Positions 7,230 through 14,405 of a stretch of DNA of 31,749 nucleotides are shown piece by piece. Origin of the DNA: Bacilli bacterium (GTDB taxonomy: Bacteria; Bacillota_I; Bacilli_A; ML615J-28; CAG-313). Position 1 is the stretch's first letter; each line of letters starts with the position of its first letter. Where the stretch lies: positions 1-31,749 of the forward strand of contig CAADXH010000063.1 in assembly GCA_900752975.1 (NCBI GenBank). Direction: 5' to 3'. The notes under the pieces were generated by a model. The model made no database searches. It had not been told where the DNA came from and saw only the letters and a program-made list of their open reading frames with translations. Position numbers and translations under genes: made by a program.

Positions 7230-8090
7230 ATGGTTATTCATTTTTTTAGAAGCCGTAGTGAAGAAAGAATAGACTTTGAAGAATTAATTGATAATTACTT
7301 TGGAACAATGCCTAATGTTCATATTGCCAGTGACGATGAAGCTCTTGAAGTCATGATTGATATTCCTGATTTTGAGTTTGCGTATCGTTATTTGATAACT
7401 AAGCGTTCACGTGTAAGTAGTATTTATAAATTAAATTCGGATTTTATCAATATAAATATGCTTGTTGAAATACCACTAAATATTCCTCAATTCCTTTTAC
7501 GCATGTGTCTACAACAAATTGATGAAATGTGTAGAAAATTTAAATTAGTGATTTACTATGAACAATTAGATAATATTCGTGAATTTAGAATGTTTGAAAT
7601 GTTACAATCATTACTAAAAGAACGTGAAAAATATTTTGAGGAACATCCTGAAGTCGTAAGATACGCAATTGCTGAAAGTAAATTAAATCAAATTTGTATT
7701 TATCAAAAGATTCAAAAAGATTTATCTAGAATTGTAAAATGTGATTTAATGCCAAATCCTTATATTGTGTTATTAGATAAAAGAACAGGACGTGTTGAAC
7801 TTAGTATTAACTTTAAAGCTGGTGAACCAACTGTCTTCCCACCTCAACTTTCCTATGTTCATGTCGAAGAAGAAGAAAATCTTATTAATGTAATTCCAAT
7901 TGATGCTTTTATGAAGATTGCGGAAAGACATATGTATGAGATTAAAGATAGTGGTTCAGATTTAAAAATGCTTTTCTTAAATGAAAAAGGCAGCCTAAAA
8001 GTTAAAAAACACCTTAAAAAGGTACGTAAATACATGATATCAAGTTCTAATTTTGATGTCATTAAGTTAATCAATTTAATTGAAGGATAG
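7230..8090 (+). CDS. Conserved-looking protein of unknown function
   Basis: A 286-residue soluble protein that I do not recognise. No signal peptide or membrane segment is seen. The first half is mixed alpha/beta; residues about 95-180 are strongly helical and charged (YEQLDNIREFRMFEMLQSL, EREKYFEEHPEVVRYAIAES). A strand-rich piece with FKAGEPTVFPPQLSYV (about 198-213) follows, then a basic C-terminus with KVKKHLKKVRKYM. Ribosome binding site GAGG precedes the ATG. It is 34 bases after ileS and 8 bases before deoC, so it is co-transcribed with both. Codon use resembles its neighbours, and there is no sign of recent transfer. Its place between translation and nucleoside genes gives no firm clue to function. 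Confidence 0.8.
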   Translation: MVIHFFRSRSEERIDFEELIDNYFGTMPNVHIASDDEALEVMIDIPDFEFAYRYLITKRSRVSSIYKLNSDFININMLVEIPLNIPQFLLRMCLQQIDEMCRKFKLVIYYEQLDNIREFRMFEMLQSLLKEREKYFEEHPEVVRYAIAESKLNQICIYQKIQKDLSRIVKCDLMPNPYIVLLDKRTGRVELSINFKAGEPTVFPPQLSYVHVEEEENLINVIPIDAFMKIAERHMYEIKDSGSDLKMLFLNEKGSLKVKKHLKKVRKYMISSSNFDVIKLINLIEG

Positions 8091-8098
8091 GAGTATTT

Positions 8099-8761
8099 AT
8101 GCAAGTAAATAAATTTATTGACCATACATTATTAAAAGCTTTCGCAACGAAAGATGATATTGCAAAATTATGTGATGAAGCTAAAAAATATGATTTCAAA
8201 AGCGTTTGTGTTAATCCCGCTAGAGTAAAAGAAGCTAAAGAAAACTTAAAAGATACAGATGTATTAGTTTGTACAGTTGTTGGCTTCCCACTAGGAGCAA
8301 ACCTACCTGAAATCAAAGCACTTGAAACAATGATGGCTATCAAAGATGGTGCTGATGAAATTGATATGGTTATTAACATTGGGAAAGCCAAAGAACATGA
8401 TTATGACTATATTGAAAAAGAAATAGCTTTAGTAGTATCATCTAGTGCTGGACGCTGTGTAAAAGTTATTATTGAAACTTGTTATTTAACAGATGAAGAA
8501 AAAGTTGAATGCTGTAAAGCCGCAATGCGTGCTCATGCAACATTCGTAAAAACATCGACTGGTTTTGGTACAGCAGGTGCTACTCCAGAAGATGTAAGAT
8601 TAATGCGCGAAACTGTAGGCGATGAACTTGGTGTTAAAGCTGCTGGTGGCGTGCACAATTTAAAAGAACTTGAAACGATGGTTGAAGCTGGTGCAACCAG
8701 GATTGGCGCTTCATGTGGCGTCGCAATTATGCAAAATGTAACCAGCGAAATGGATTATTAG
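8099..8761 (+). CDS. deoC: Deoxyribose-phosphate aldolase
   Basis: A 220-residue class I aldolase of the DeoC family. It splits 2-deoxyribose-5-phosphate into glyceraldehyde-3-phosphate and acetaldehyde, the last step of deoxynucleoside catabolism in the cytoplasm. The Schiff-base lysine is K151 in FVKTSTGFGTAGAT. Other family segments are FIDHTLLKA (5-13), SVCVNPARV, VVGFPLGANLPEIKALE, DGADEIDMVINIG, IIETCYLTDEEKV, and KAAGGVHNL near the C-terminus. Length is normal. AGGAG precedes the ATG. deoD starts 11 bases after the stop codon. Together the two degrade purine deoxynucleosides, which links them to DNA as a nutrient source. Confidence 0.97.
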   Translation: MQVNKFIDHTLLKAFATKDDIAKLCDEAKKYDFKSVCVNPARVKEAKENLKDTDVLVCTVVGFPLGANLPEIKALETMMAIKDGADEIDMVINIGKAKEHDYDYIEKEIALVVSSSAGRCVKVIIETCYLTDEEKVECCKAAMRAHATFVKTSTGFGTAGATPEDVRLMRETVGDELGVKAAGGVHNLKELETMVEAGATRIGASCGVAIMQNVTSEMDY

Positions 8762-8772
8762 GAGGCTTATAT

Positions 8773-9492
8773 ATGATCGTACAACCTACCCCACATATTG
8801 AAATTACAGATACAAATAAACTTGCAAAAACAGTGCTTATGCCAGGTGACCCATTGCGTGCTGAATATATTGCGAAAACATTCCTTGAAAATGTTGAACA
8901 AATTAATAGCGTAAGAGGTATGCTAGGTTTTACAGGTACTTATAAAGGACGTAGAATCAGTGTTATGGGTTCAGGTATGGGAATGCCTAGTATTGGTATT
9001 TACTCATATGAACTATTTAAATTCTATGGTGTTGAACAAATAGTAAGAATTGGTTCAGCAGGTGCTTATAGTCCTGACCTTAATATTTATGATGTTGTTC
9101 TTGTAAAAGATGCTTATAGTGAATCTAGTTTTGCTTATGTTCAAAATGGTGAAACAAGACATATTTTAGAAAGCAACAAAGAATTAAATGAAAAACTAAT
9201 GCATGCGGCTAAAGAATTAAATATTCCCCTAACGGAAGTTAGAGCTCACTCTTCTGATGTTTTCTATCATGAAAGTGATAGTTTATGGAAAGAACGTTAC
9301 GAAAAAGATGGTTGTGCATGTGTAGAAATGGAATCTTTCGCATTATTCCACAATGCTAATGTTTTAGGTAAAAAAGCATCATGCTTATTAACGATTTCTG
9401 ATTCATTTGTAACTCATCAAGTAACAACTTCAAAAGAACGTCAATTATCATTTGAAAATATGATGAAGATAGCTTTAGGGCTTGCTGAATAA
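8773..9492 (+). CDS. deoD: Purine-nucleoside phosphorylase DeoD
   Basis: A 239-residue hexameric-type purine nucleoside phosphorylase, which converts purine (deoxy)nucleosides and phosphate to free base and (deoxy)ribose-1-phosphate. Family motifs: MPGDPLRAEYIA (about 25-36) for phosphate binding, GSGMGMPSIGIYSYEL (about 69-84), IRIGSAGAY-like RIGSAGAYSP, ACVEMESFALF (EMES ribose-binding motif) and LTISDSF with the catalytic aspartate. I chose the ATG at 8773 because GGAGG lies 7 bases upstream and the protein then starts like other DeoD proteins (MIVQPTPHIE); the frame is open further upstream but overlaps deoC. A strong terminator follows. Its product bases would be ligands of the purine riboswitch found at 12240. 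Confidence 0.97.
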   Translation: MIVQPTPHIEITDTNKLAKTVLMPGDPLRAEYIAKTFLENVEQINSVRGMLGFTGTYKGRRISVMGSGMGMPSIGIYSYELFKFYGVEQIVRIGSAGAYSPDLNIYDVVLVKDAYSESSFAYVQNGETRHILESNKELNEKLMHAAKELNIPLTEVRAHSSDVFYHESDSLWKERYEKDGCACVEMESFALFHNANVLGKKASCLLTISDSFVTHQVTTSKERQLSFENMMKIALGLAE

Positions 9493-9495
9493 AAC

Positions 9496-9522
9496 AATAG
9501 GCAATTAAGTTTGCCTATTTTT
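9496..9522 (+). terminator. Terminator after deoD
   Basis: AATAGGCAA (9496-9504) and TTGCCTATT (9511-9519) form a perfect 9-bp stem with a 6-base loop, followed by T-rich sequence. It closes the yggS-to-deoD transcription unit. Confidence 0.9.
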
Positions 9523-9539
9523 CTTAGAAAGATTTTTAA

Positions 9540-9566
9540 AAGAATAATTATTTTAAGAATAATTAT
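9540..9566. repeat. Direct repeat AAGAATAATTAT x2 upstream of the M16 genes
   Basis: AAGAATAATTAT occurs at 9540-9551 and 9555-9566, separated by TTT. It lies 43-69 bases before the M16 start codon, in the region that must hold its promoter. It could be an operator or just AT-rich sequence. Confidence 0.4.
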
Positions 9567-9608
9567 ATTTTATAAGTTTTTACACATAATAAAGTAGAGG
9601 ATAAATCT

Positions 9609-10865
9609 ATGAAATTAACAATCAATAATGAAAATATTTATTTTGAACAAACTGATAAATATAAAACTATTGCGATAGGAGTAATGATGTTTACTCCTTT
9701 CAAAAAAGAATATTTGGCTGAAAAAACTTTACTATCATCAATGATGATAAAAGTAAATAGTGAATTTCCAAATGAACAAGAATTTAATATCCACTGTCAA
9801 GAATTATATGATATGGGAATATCCATGCGTTCTGGCAGAGTTGGGAGAATGGGGGTTGTGTCACTTTCCTTAACGGTGGTAAATCCTTTATATTTAAAAG
9901 AAAAAGTTGACTTATTAAGTGAAGCGGTTAATTTAATGAAAACAATTCTTTTAAAGCCACATTTTACAAGTGAACTTCTTGAACAAGAAAAAAGGTTATT
10001 AATCAATGAACTTGAAGGTGTTTATAATAATAAGAATCAATATGCCAGTCAACAATTTGTAAAAACAATGTTTAAAAATGAACTTTTAAGCATTAAAACA
10101 ACCGGAGAAATCGAAGACATTAAAAATGTCACAATAGATAGTTTAAATAAAGCTTATCAAGAAATTCTTACTTACCCTAGAGTATTCTACGTAATTGGTG
10201 ATGTAGAAAAAGTAAAAGTAGAAGAGTTATTCAGTGATTTTACAAGTTATAATACAAATAGTGAAATAAATAGTGATTACTTTATTGATAAAGAAACTAA
10301 AGAAATTGTAGAAGTAACTAAGGTAATTGAAGTTCAAAACATTAATCAATCGATTTTATATATGGGGTACCGTACCAATATTAGAATTGATGATTCAATG
10401 TACACTGCAGCCCTTCTTTTTACGGGAATGCTTGGACAATTTTTCCATTCAAGTTTGTTTCAAGTTATTAGAGAAGAACATAGTCTTGCTTATTATGTTG
10501 GTAGTGACTATAACCCACGTAAAGGTAATCTTGCGGTAATAGCGGGGATTGACGCTAAAAGTTATGATGAAGTCATAAAGTTAGTTAATGAAATAATAGA
10601 TAATTACCAAAAAGGTAATTTTGAAGATGAAATTCTTGAACTAACTAAAAAAGCATACATTAATCAATTAAAAAAACAAGAAGATTTTCCAGGTAGTTTT
10701 ATCAATAATATCTATACAGAGCTTGCAAATGCGAAAGTATTAAGTTTAGATGAAAAAATCAAAGCAATAAATAACATCACTAAAGAAGATATTATCACTG
10801 TTTCAAAGGCGCTTACGCTTGATACTATATACTTTTTAAAGGGGGATCAAAATGAAAAGAATTAG
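9609..10865 (+). CDS. ymfF: M16-family peptidase homologue, probably inactive (YmfF-like)
   Basis: A 418-residue M16 (pitrilysin/insulinase-like) protein with two similar halves of about 200 residues. The zinc motif HxxEH is absent: the corresponding N-terminal region reads EKTLLSSMMIKVN. This fits the non-catalytic YmfF-type partner that pairs with a catalytic YmfH-type subunit. Recognisable pieces are LLINELEGVYNNKNQYASQQF (the helix holding the third metal ligand in active members), VFYVIGDVE (about 195-203), and the second-half FHSSLFQVIREEHSLAYYVGSDY (about 278-300), which resembles the substrate-binding R/Y region. No signal peptide. It overlaps the next gene by 14 bases, strongly suggesting translational coupling and a heterodimer. 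The specific substrate is unknown. Confidence 0.88.
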   Translation: MKLTINNENIYFEQTDKYKTIAIGVMMFTPFKKEYLAEKTLLSSMMIKVNSEFPNEQEFNIHCQELYDMGISMRSGRVGRMGVVSLSLTVVNPLYLKEKVDLLSEAVNLMKTILLKPHFTSELLEQEKRLLINELEGVYNNKNQYASQQFVKTMFKNELLSIKTTGEIEDIKNVTIDSLNKAYQEILTYPRVFYVIGDVEKVKVEELFSDFTSYNTNSEINSDYFIDKETKEIVEVTKVIEVQNINQSILYMGYRTNIRIDDSMYTAALLFTGMLGQFFHSSLFQVIREEHSLAYYVGSDYNPRKGNLAVIAGIDAKSYDEVIKLVNEIIDNYQKGNFEDEILELTKKAYINQLKKQEDFPGSFINNIYTELANAKVLSLDEKIKAINNITKEDIITVSKALTLDTIYFLKGDQNEKN

Positions 10866-12144
10866 TAATGAACTATTAAAAGAAGATTATTACTACATAA
10901 TGTTAAATAATGGTCTTCATGTATATTTAATTCCCCGTCCTAAATTTAATCGTTGTTATGGACTATTTTCAACTAAATTTGGATCATGTGATCAAGAATT
11001 TGTGCCACTTAATAAAGATGATTTTATTACAGTACCGGCCGGGGTTGCTCACTTTTTAGAACATAAAACCTTTGAACAAGAAAATGGAATAGATGCAAGT
11101 GAAATTTTCGCAAACTTTGGTGGTGAGGCTAATGCATATACAACATATGACAAAACCGTTTATATGTTTACCGCAACTTCCAATATTACCGAACAAATTA
11201 CAACCCTTTTAGATTTTGTTCAAACCCCATACTTTACAAAAGAAAATGTCGATAAAGAAAGAAAAATTATTGAACAAGAAGTAAGAATGTATTTAGATAG
11301 GCCTCAAACTAGTTTATATTTAAATTTACTAGATAACATGTACTATATGAACTATGTGAAAAATGATATTGGAGGAACACTAGAATCAATCAAAAAAATA
11401 GATGTTGATACTCTTTATACATGTTACAATACTTTTTATCATCCATCAAATATGACATTTGTTTTGGTAGGTAATTTTGACTTAGATAAAATTAGTGAAA
11501 TAATCTCAAAAAACCAAGATGAAAAAGCTTATACAAGTAAACCTAAGATAAAAAGAAGATATTATTTAGAGGATAACAAAGTAAATAATAAAGATACAAC
11601 TTCCACTTTTGATGTGACTAGACCAAAAGTAGGATGTGGATTAAAATTTTCGGTTTTAGGTGAAGACCCAATAACTATCTATAAAAACATGATTGTACTA
11701 GATATTTTAATTGATATGTTTTTTGACGAATCATCAGACTTTTATTATCAAATGTTAGAAAAGGGTATCATTGATAATAGTTTTAGTTATGATACATATT
11801 ATGAACCTACTTATGCTCATGTCATTTTTACGGTTAATACTCTAAATTATCAAGCTTTCAAGACTGAAATAGAAAAAGAACTATTAAGAATCAAAGATGT
11901 TAAACTTGATGAAAAAAACTTTGAAAGATATAAAAAAGTTGAACTTGCTAACTCTATCGCAAGATTTAATTCAATAGAATATATTGCTAATTTAATCTTA
12001 GATTTAGATGCGTTAGGCCTTGAACTTTTTGATAGTATTGATTTAAAGAATAATATAACCTTAGAAGATTTAAATAAATTTAAGACAAGATTTGTGCATG
12101 AAGCTATTACTTTCCATACGATTTTGCCGCTTAAAAAAGAATAA
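10852..12144 (+). CDS. ymfH: M16-family zinc peptidase (YmfH-like), catalytic partner
   Basis: A 430-residue M16 protease with an intact inverted zinc motif HFLEH (67-71), preceded by PAGVA. The third metal ligand is supplied by the downstream RKIIEQEVRMY helix, about 75 residues further on, the normal spacing. GGEANAYTTYDKTVYMF is the usual strand region after the active site, and FYHPSNMTFVLVGNFDLDKI lies at the end of the first half. No signal peptide, so cytoplasmic. A GGGGGAT ribosome binding site lies inside the 3' end of the preceding gene. It forms a subunit pair with the preceding non-catalytic homologue. The gene ends within a long terminator stem. Confidence 0.92.
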   Translation: MKRISNELLKEDYYYIMLNNGLHVYLIPRPKFNRCYGLFSTKFGSCDQEFVPLNKDDFITVPAGVAHFLEHKTFEQENGIDASEIFANFGGEANAYTTYDKTVYMFTATSNITEQITTLLDFVQTPYFTKENVDKERKIIEQEVRMYLDRPQTSLYLNLLDNMYYMNYVKNDIGGTLESIKKIDVDTLYTCYNTFYHPSNMTFVLVGNFDLDKISEIISKNQDEKAYTSKPKIKRRYYLEDNKVNNKDTTSTFDVTRPKVGCGLKFSVLGEDPITIYKNMIVLDILIDMFFDESSDFYYQMLEKGIIDNSFSYDTYYEPTYAHVIFTVNTLNYQAFKTEIEKELLRIKDVKLDEKNFERYKKVELANSIARFNSIEYIANLILDLDALGLELFDSIDLKNNITLEDLNKFKTRFVHEAITFHTILPLKKE

Positions 12145-12166
12145 TTTGTGAAAATTATTCTTTTTT
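12133..12166 (+). terminator. Terminator after the M16 pair
   Basis: AAAAAAGAATAATTT (12133-12147) and AAATTATTCTTTTTT (12152-12166) form a perfect 15-bp stem with a GTGA loop; the 3' arm ends in a T run. The stop codon lies within the 5' arm. It separates the M16 unit from the riboswitch unit. Confidence 0.85.
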
Positions 12167-12204
12167 ACTAAAAAAAATGTATATTGTTTCTTTTATATTA
12201 TTTT

Positions 12205-12220
12205 TTGTGATAAAATATTA
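12205..12220 (+). promoter_or_regulatory. Extended -10 promoter of the riboswitch operon
   Basis: TTGTGATAAAATATTA contains an extended -10 (TGA-TAAAAT, box at 12211-12216). The -35 region is poor (TTCTTT at 12188-12193, 17-base spacer). The same 16 bases form the -10 region of tRNA-Arg in this window, which supports the call. Transcription would start near 12223, about 17 bases before the aptamer. Confidence 0.6.
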
Positions 12221-12239
12221 AAGGCTCAAAGATAAATAA

Positions 12240-12306
12240 ATCATATAAGTTCGATAATAAGGTTCGAATGTTTCTACAATACCGCCGTAAATGGTATGTC
12301 TATGAT
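12240..12306 (+). promoter_or_regulatory. Purine riboswitch aptamer, guanine type
   Basis: All purine-riboswitch landmarks are present in order: P1 ATCAT/ATGAT (12240-12244 with 12302-12306); J1/2 TATAA; P2 TTCGA/TCGAA (12250-12254 with 12264-12268) with an AAGG-containing loop; J2/3 TTTCTAC (12271-12277); P3 ATACC/GGTAT (12279-12283 with 12293-12297) with loop GCCGTAAAT; J3/1 GTCT. The base equivalent to position 74 of the xpt aptamer is C12300, followed by U (75). The J2/3 base equivalent to 51 is U. This predicts guanine/hypoxanthine rather than adenine or 2'-deoxyguanosine binding. The downstream hairpin and the genes for exported proteins suggest it controls them; purine riboswitches normally control purine synthesis or transport, so this placement is unusual. 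Confidence 0.9.
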
Positions 12307-12383
12307 CAATAAACTATGTAATATACACAAAATTAGAACTCTATGATTTATAAATTATTATCTAATATAAAGAAAAGAGGTGG

Positions 12384-12432
12384 GGTGAGTACTATCTACA
12401 TTTTAAGATGTAGGATAATACTCACCTTTTTT
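12384..12432 (+). terminator. Attenuator-like terminator between riboswitch and first gene
   Basis: GGTGAGTA (12384-12391) pairs with TACTCACC (12419-12426), with an inner CTACAT/ATGTAG stem, and six T follow (12427-12432). It lies 78 bases after the aptamer and 36 bases before the 645-aa gene, where the expression platform of an OFF-type transcriptional riboswitch belongs. TATTATC at 12356-12362 is an exact complement of GATAATA (12414-12420) in the 3' arm and could act in an antiterminator. Confidence 0.85.
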
Positions 12433-12467
12433 ACGTATAAAAAGACTTTTCTAGAAAGGAGGTAAAC

Positions 12468-14405
12468 ATGAATAGTTCTAAAAGACTTAAAATTGGAATA
12501 GTACTAGTATCACTACTAGTTATTTTGTTGATTTCAGCTATCAGTATATGGTCGATTCTTAGACAAGACTTTAAGAAAACCTATGTCATTAAGTTCTATG
12601 AAGAAAATAGTTTAATTGCTGAAGTTGAAAAGCCAGTATATGAACGTCTATCAAAATATGAACTAATTGAAATAAATAAAAATATAAACAACCTTCAAAA
12701 TGAAGATTATTTATTATGGTCGAAATATAAAGATAGACTAGAAGAAATTGATTTTAGTAAAGTATATACTAACACAAATGTTTACCTTCACCGAAAACCT
12801 AATCAAATAAAGATTAATATCGAAGATACTGATGAATATTGGTATTACATTGATCAAGAAGATATAATAAGATATAACGATACAGTTAAAATTTTAATTG
12901 AACAAATTGTAAGTAAAGATAAATATAAAATGTATGTAGAAGCTGATGAAAAACTTCTTGAAAGAAATGACGATGGCTTCTATTATATTGAAGAAGTTAA
13001 AAATGATGTAGATATTAAAGTTTATTTCAAACAAATAATTAAAGTTGTTTCTCTAGTAGATGGTGAAATGACTTATAATGGAAAAGTTCAATATTTACCA
13101 TATAATCTAGTAGATGGTGATGGTAACATTATTGAAACAGATATGTTAGATGTAACATACCTTAATAGTGATAATCAACAAGTAGATGGAATGCTTAATG
13201 CTGGCAAGTACCAAGTTACTTTCCATTATACTGGTGATGAATACTATTTTGAAGATGTAACAATCCCAATTGTTATGAATAAAAAACTTCCAAGTCTTGA
13301 AATTCTTAAGACAGTATTTGGATATAAAGGTATAACACAATACTTTGATGAGACTTGTTTAATTACAGATAGTGATGGTGTGATAACCTTAATCAATAAT
13401 GAGTTTAAAACTACAGGTAGTTATGATGTTATAGTTAAAATAGCAGAAACATCTAACTATTTACGACTAGAAGAAATAATTAAAGTTACTGTTCGTAGTG
13501 GTACCCCTGAAATTATTGAACTACCATCAGTTAGCCTAGGTTATGAAGGTGAAACCCTAAATAGTGTAGCGATTACCGGTGGTAAAGCTGATGTCAAAGG
13601 TTCATTTAAATGGAAAGAAAATACATTACTTAAGGTAGGTAAATCTTCATATAAGATGTTATTTATTCCAAACGAAATAAATGAATATGAAGAATTAGAA
13701 ATTGACTATGTTGTTGAAGTAATTTCATATGAAGAAACTTTAAGAAGAATTAAAGTTGATCGAAATAATATTTATGAATTACTAGCTCCTACCTTGACAG
13801 GAGAACTTACAAATATAGATGACTTACCACTTTATGGTACAACATATAAATCTACAATCACTTGGCTTTCTACTTCAACTATCTTAAAAGTTGATAGAGA
13901 TGGTAAAGCTACAATAATCGGTGATGCAGGTAAATATCAAGTAACCTTAGTTGGTTATATGATGTTAGGTAGTACCGCTGAGTACTTGACATTCAATTTT
14001 GAAATTGTCAAATATGAAGAAAATAAAGTTACTGAAGCATTAAATAATAATTCATATGTAATGCCAGAATTAAATTTACAAAAGTATGAAAGTATGGAAC
14101 TTGAAAGTGATAAACAATTGAATAATCAGACTTTAATTTATCAGGAAAAAGTCGATTATCAACCACACGCATTAATAAGTGAGATAAGCACTAATATAGA
14201 TGCTTTAGAACAAACAGTAGTAAGCAAAAAGACATCAAAACAAAGAGTTGAATATAAAGCTCGTTGTAATGATCGACTCGTAATAAGCGAAATTATATTA
14301 TGGAAAATTGTTTCCGATAGTGCTGGTGAAGGAGCACACAATAACAAAATAGAAACAAAGCAAATAAGATATATAAATTTCATGAAAGGAGAAAATAGAA
14401 TATGA
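12468..14405 (+). CDS. Membrane-anchored Ig-like extracellular protein
   Basis: A 645-residue protein with one N-terminal membrane segment (about residues 8-31), no clear signal-peptidase site and no lipobox, so probably anchored with its bulk outside. Residues about 33-190 are charged and unrecognised. About 190-395 look like successive beta-sandwich MBG/Ig-like repeats (TYNGKVQYLPYNLV, GYKGITQYFDE, LGYEGETLNSVAITGG). About 405-515 form an atrophied bacterial Ig domain with STITWLSTST and KVDRDGKATI. The C-terminal 120 residues are polar and unrecognised. AAAGGAGG precedes the ATG. Its stop overlaps the next start (ATGA), so the two are translationally coupled. It is the first gene after the riboswitch and could be a scaffold or docking protein for the two large secreted proteins (inference). 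Confidence 0.75.
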   Translation: MNSSKRLKIGIVLVSLLVILLISAISIWSILRQDFKKTYVIKFYEENSLIAEVEKPVYERLSKYELIEINKNINNLQNEDYLLWSKYKDRLEEIDFSKVYTNTNVYLHRKPNQIKINIEDTDEYWYYIDQEDIIRYNDTVKILIEQIVSKDKYKMYVEADEKLLERNDDGFYYIEEVKNDVDIKVYFKQIIKVVSLVDGEMTYNGKVQYLPYNLVDGDGNIIETDMLDVTYLNSDNQQVDGMLNAGKYQVTFHYTGDEYYFEDVTIPIVMNKKLPSLEILKTVFGYKGITQYFDETCLITDSDGVITLINNEFKTTGSYDVIVKIAETSNYLRLEEIIKVTVRSGTPEIIELPSVSLGYEGETLNSVAITGGKADVKGSFKWKENTLLKVGKSSYKMLFIPNEINEYEELEIDYVVEVISYEETLRRIKVDRNNIYELLAPTLTGELTNIDDLPLYGTTYKSTITWLSTSTILKVDRDGKATIIGDAGKYQVTLVGYMMLGSTAEYLTFNFEIVKYEENKVTEALNNNSYVMPELNLQKYESMELESDKQLNNQTLIYQEKVDYQPHALISEISTNIDALEQTVVSKKTSKQRVEYKARCNDRLVISEIILWKIVSDSAGEGAHNNKIETKQIRYINFMKGENRI

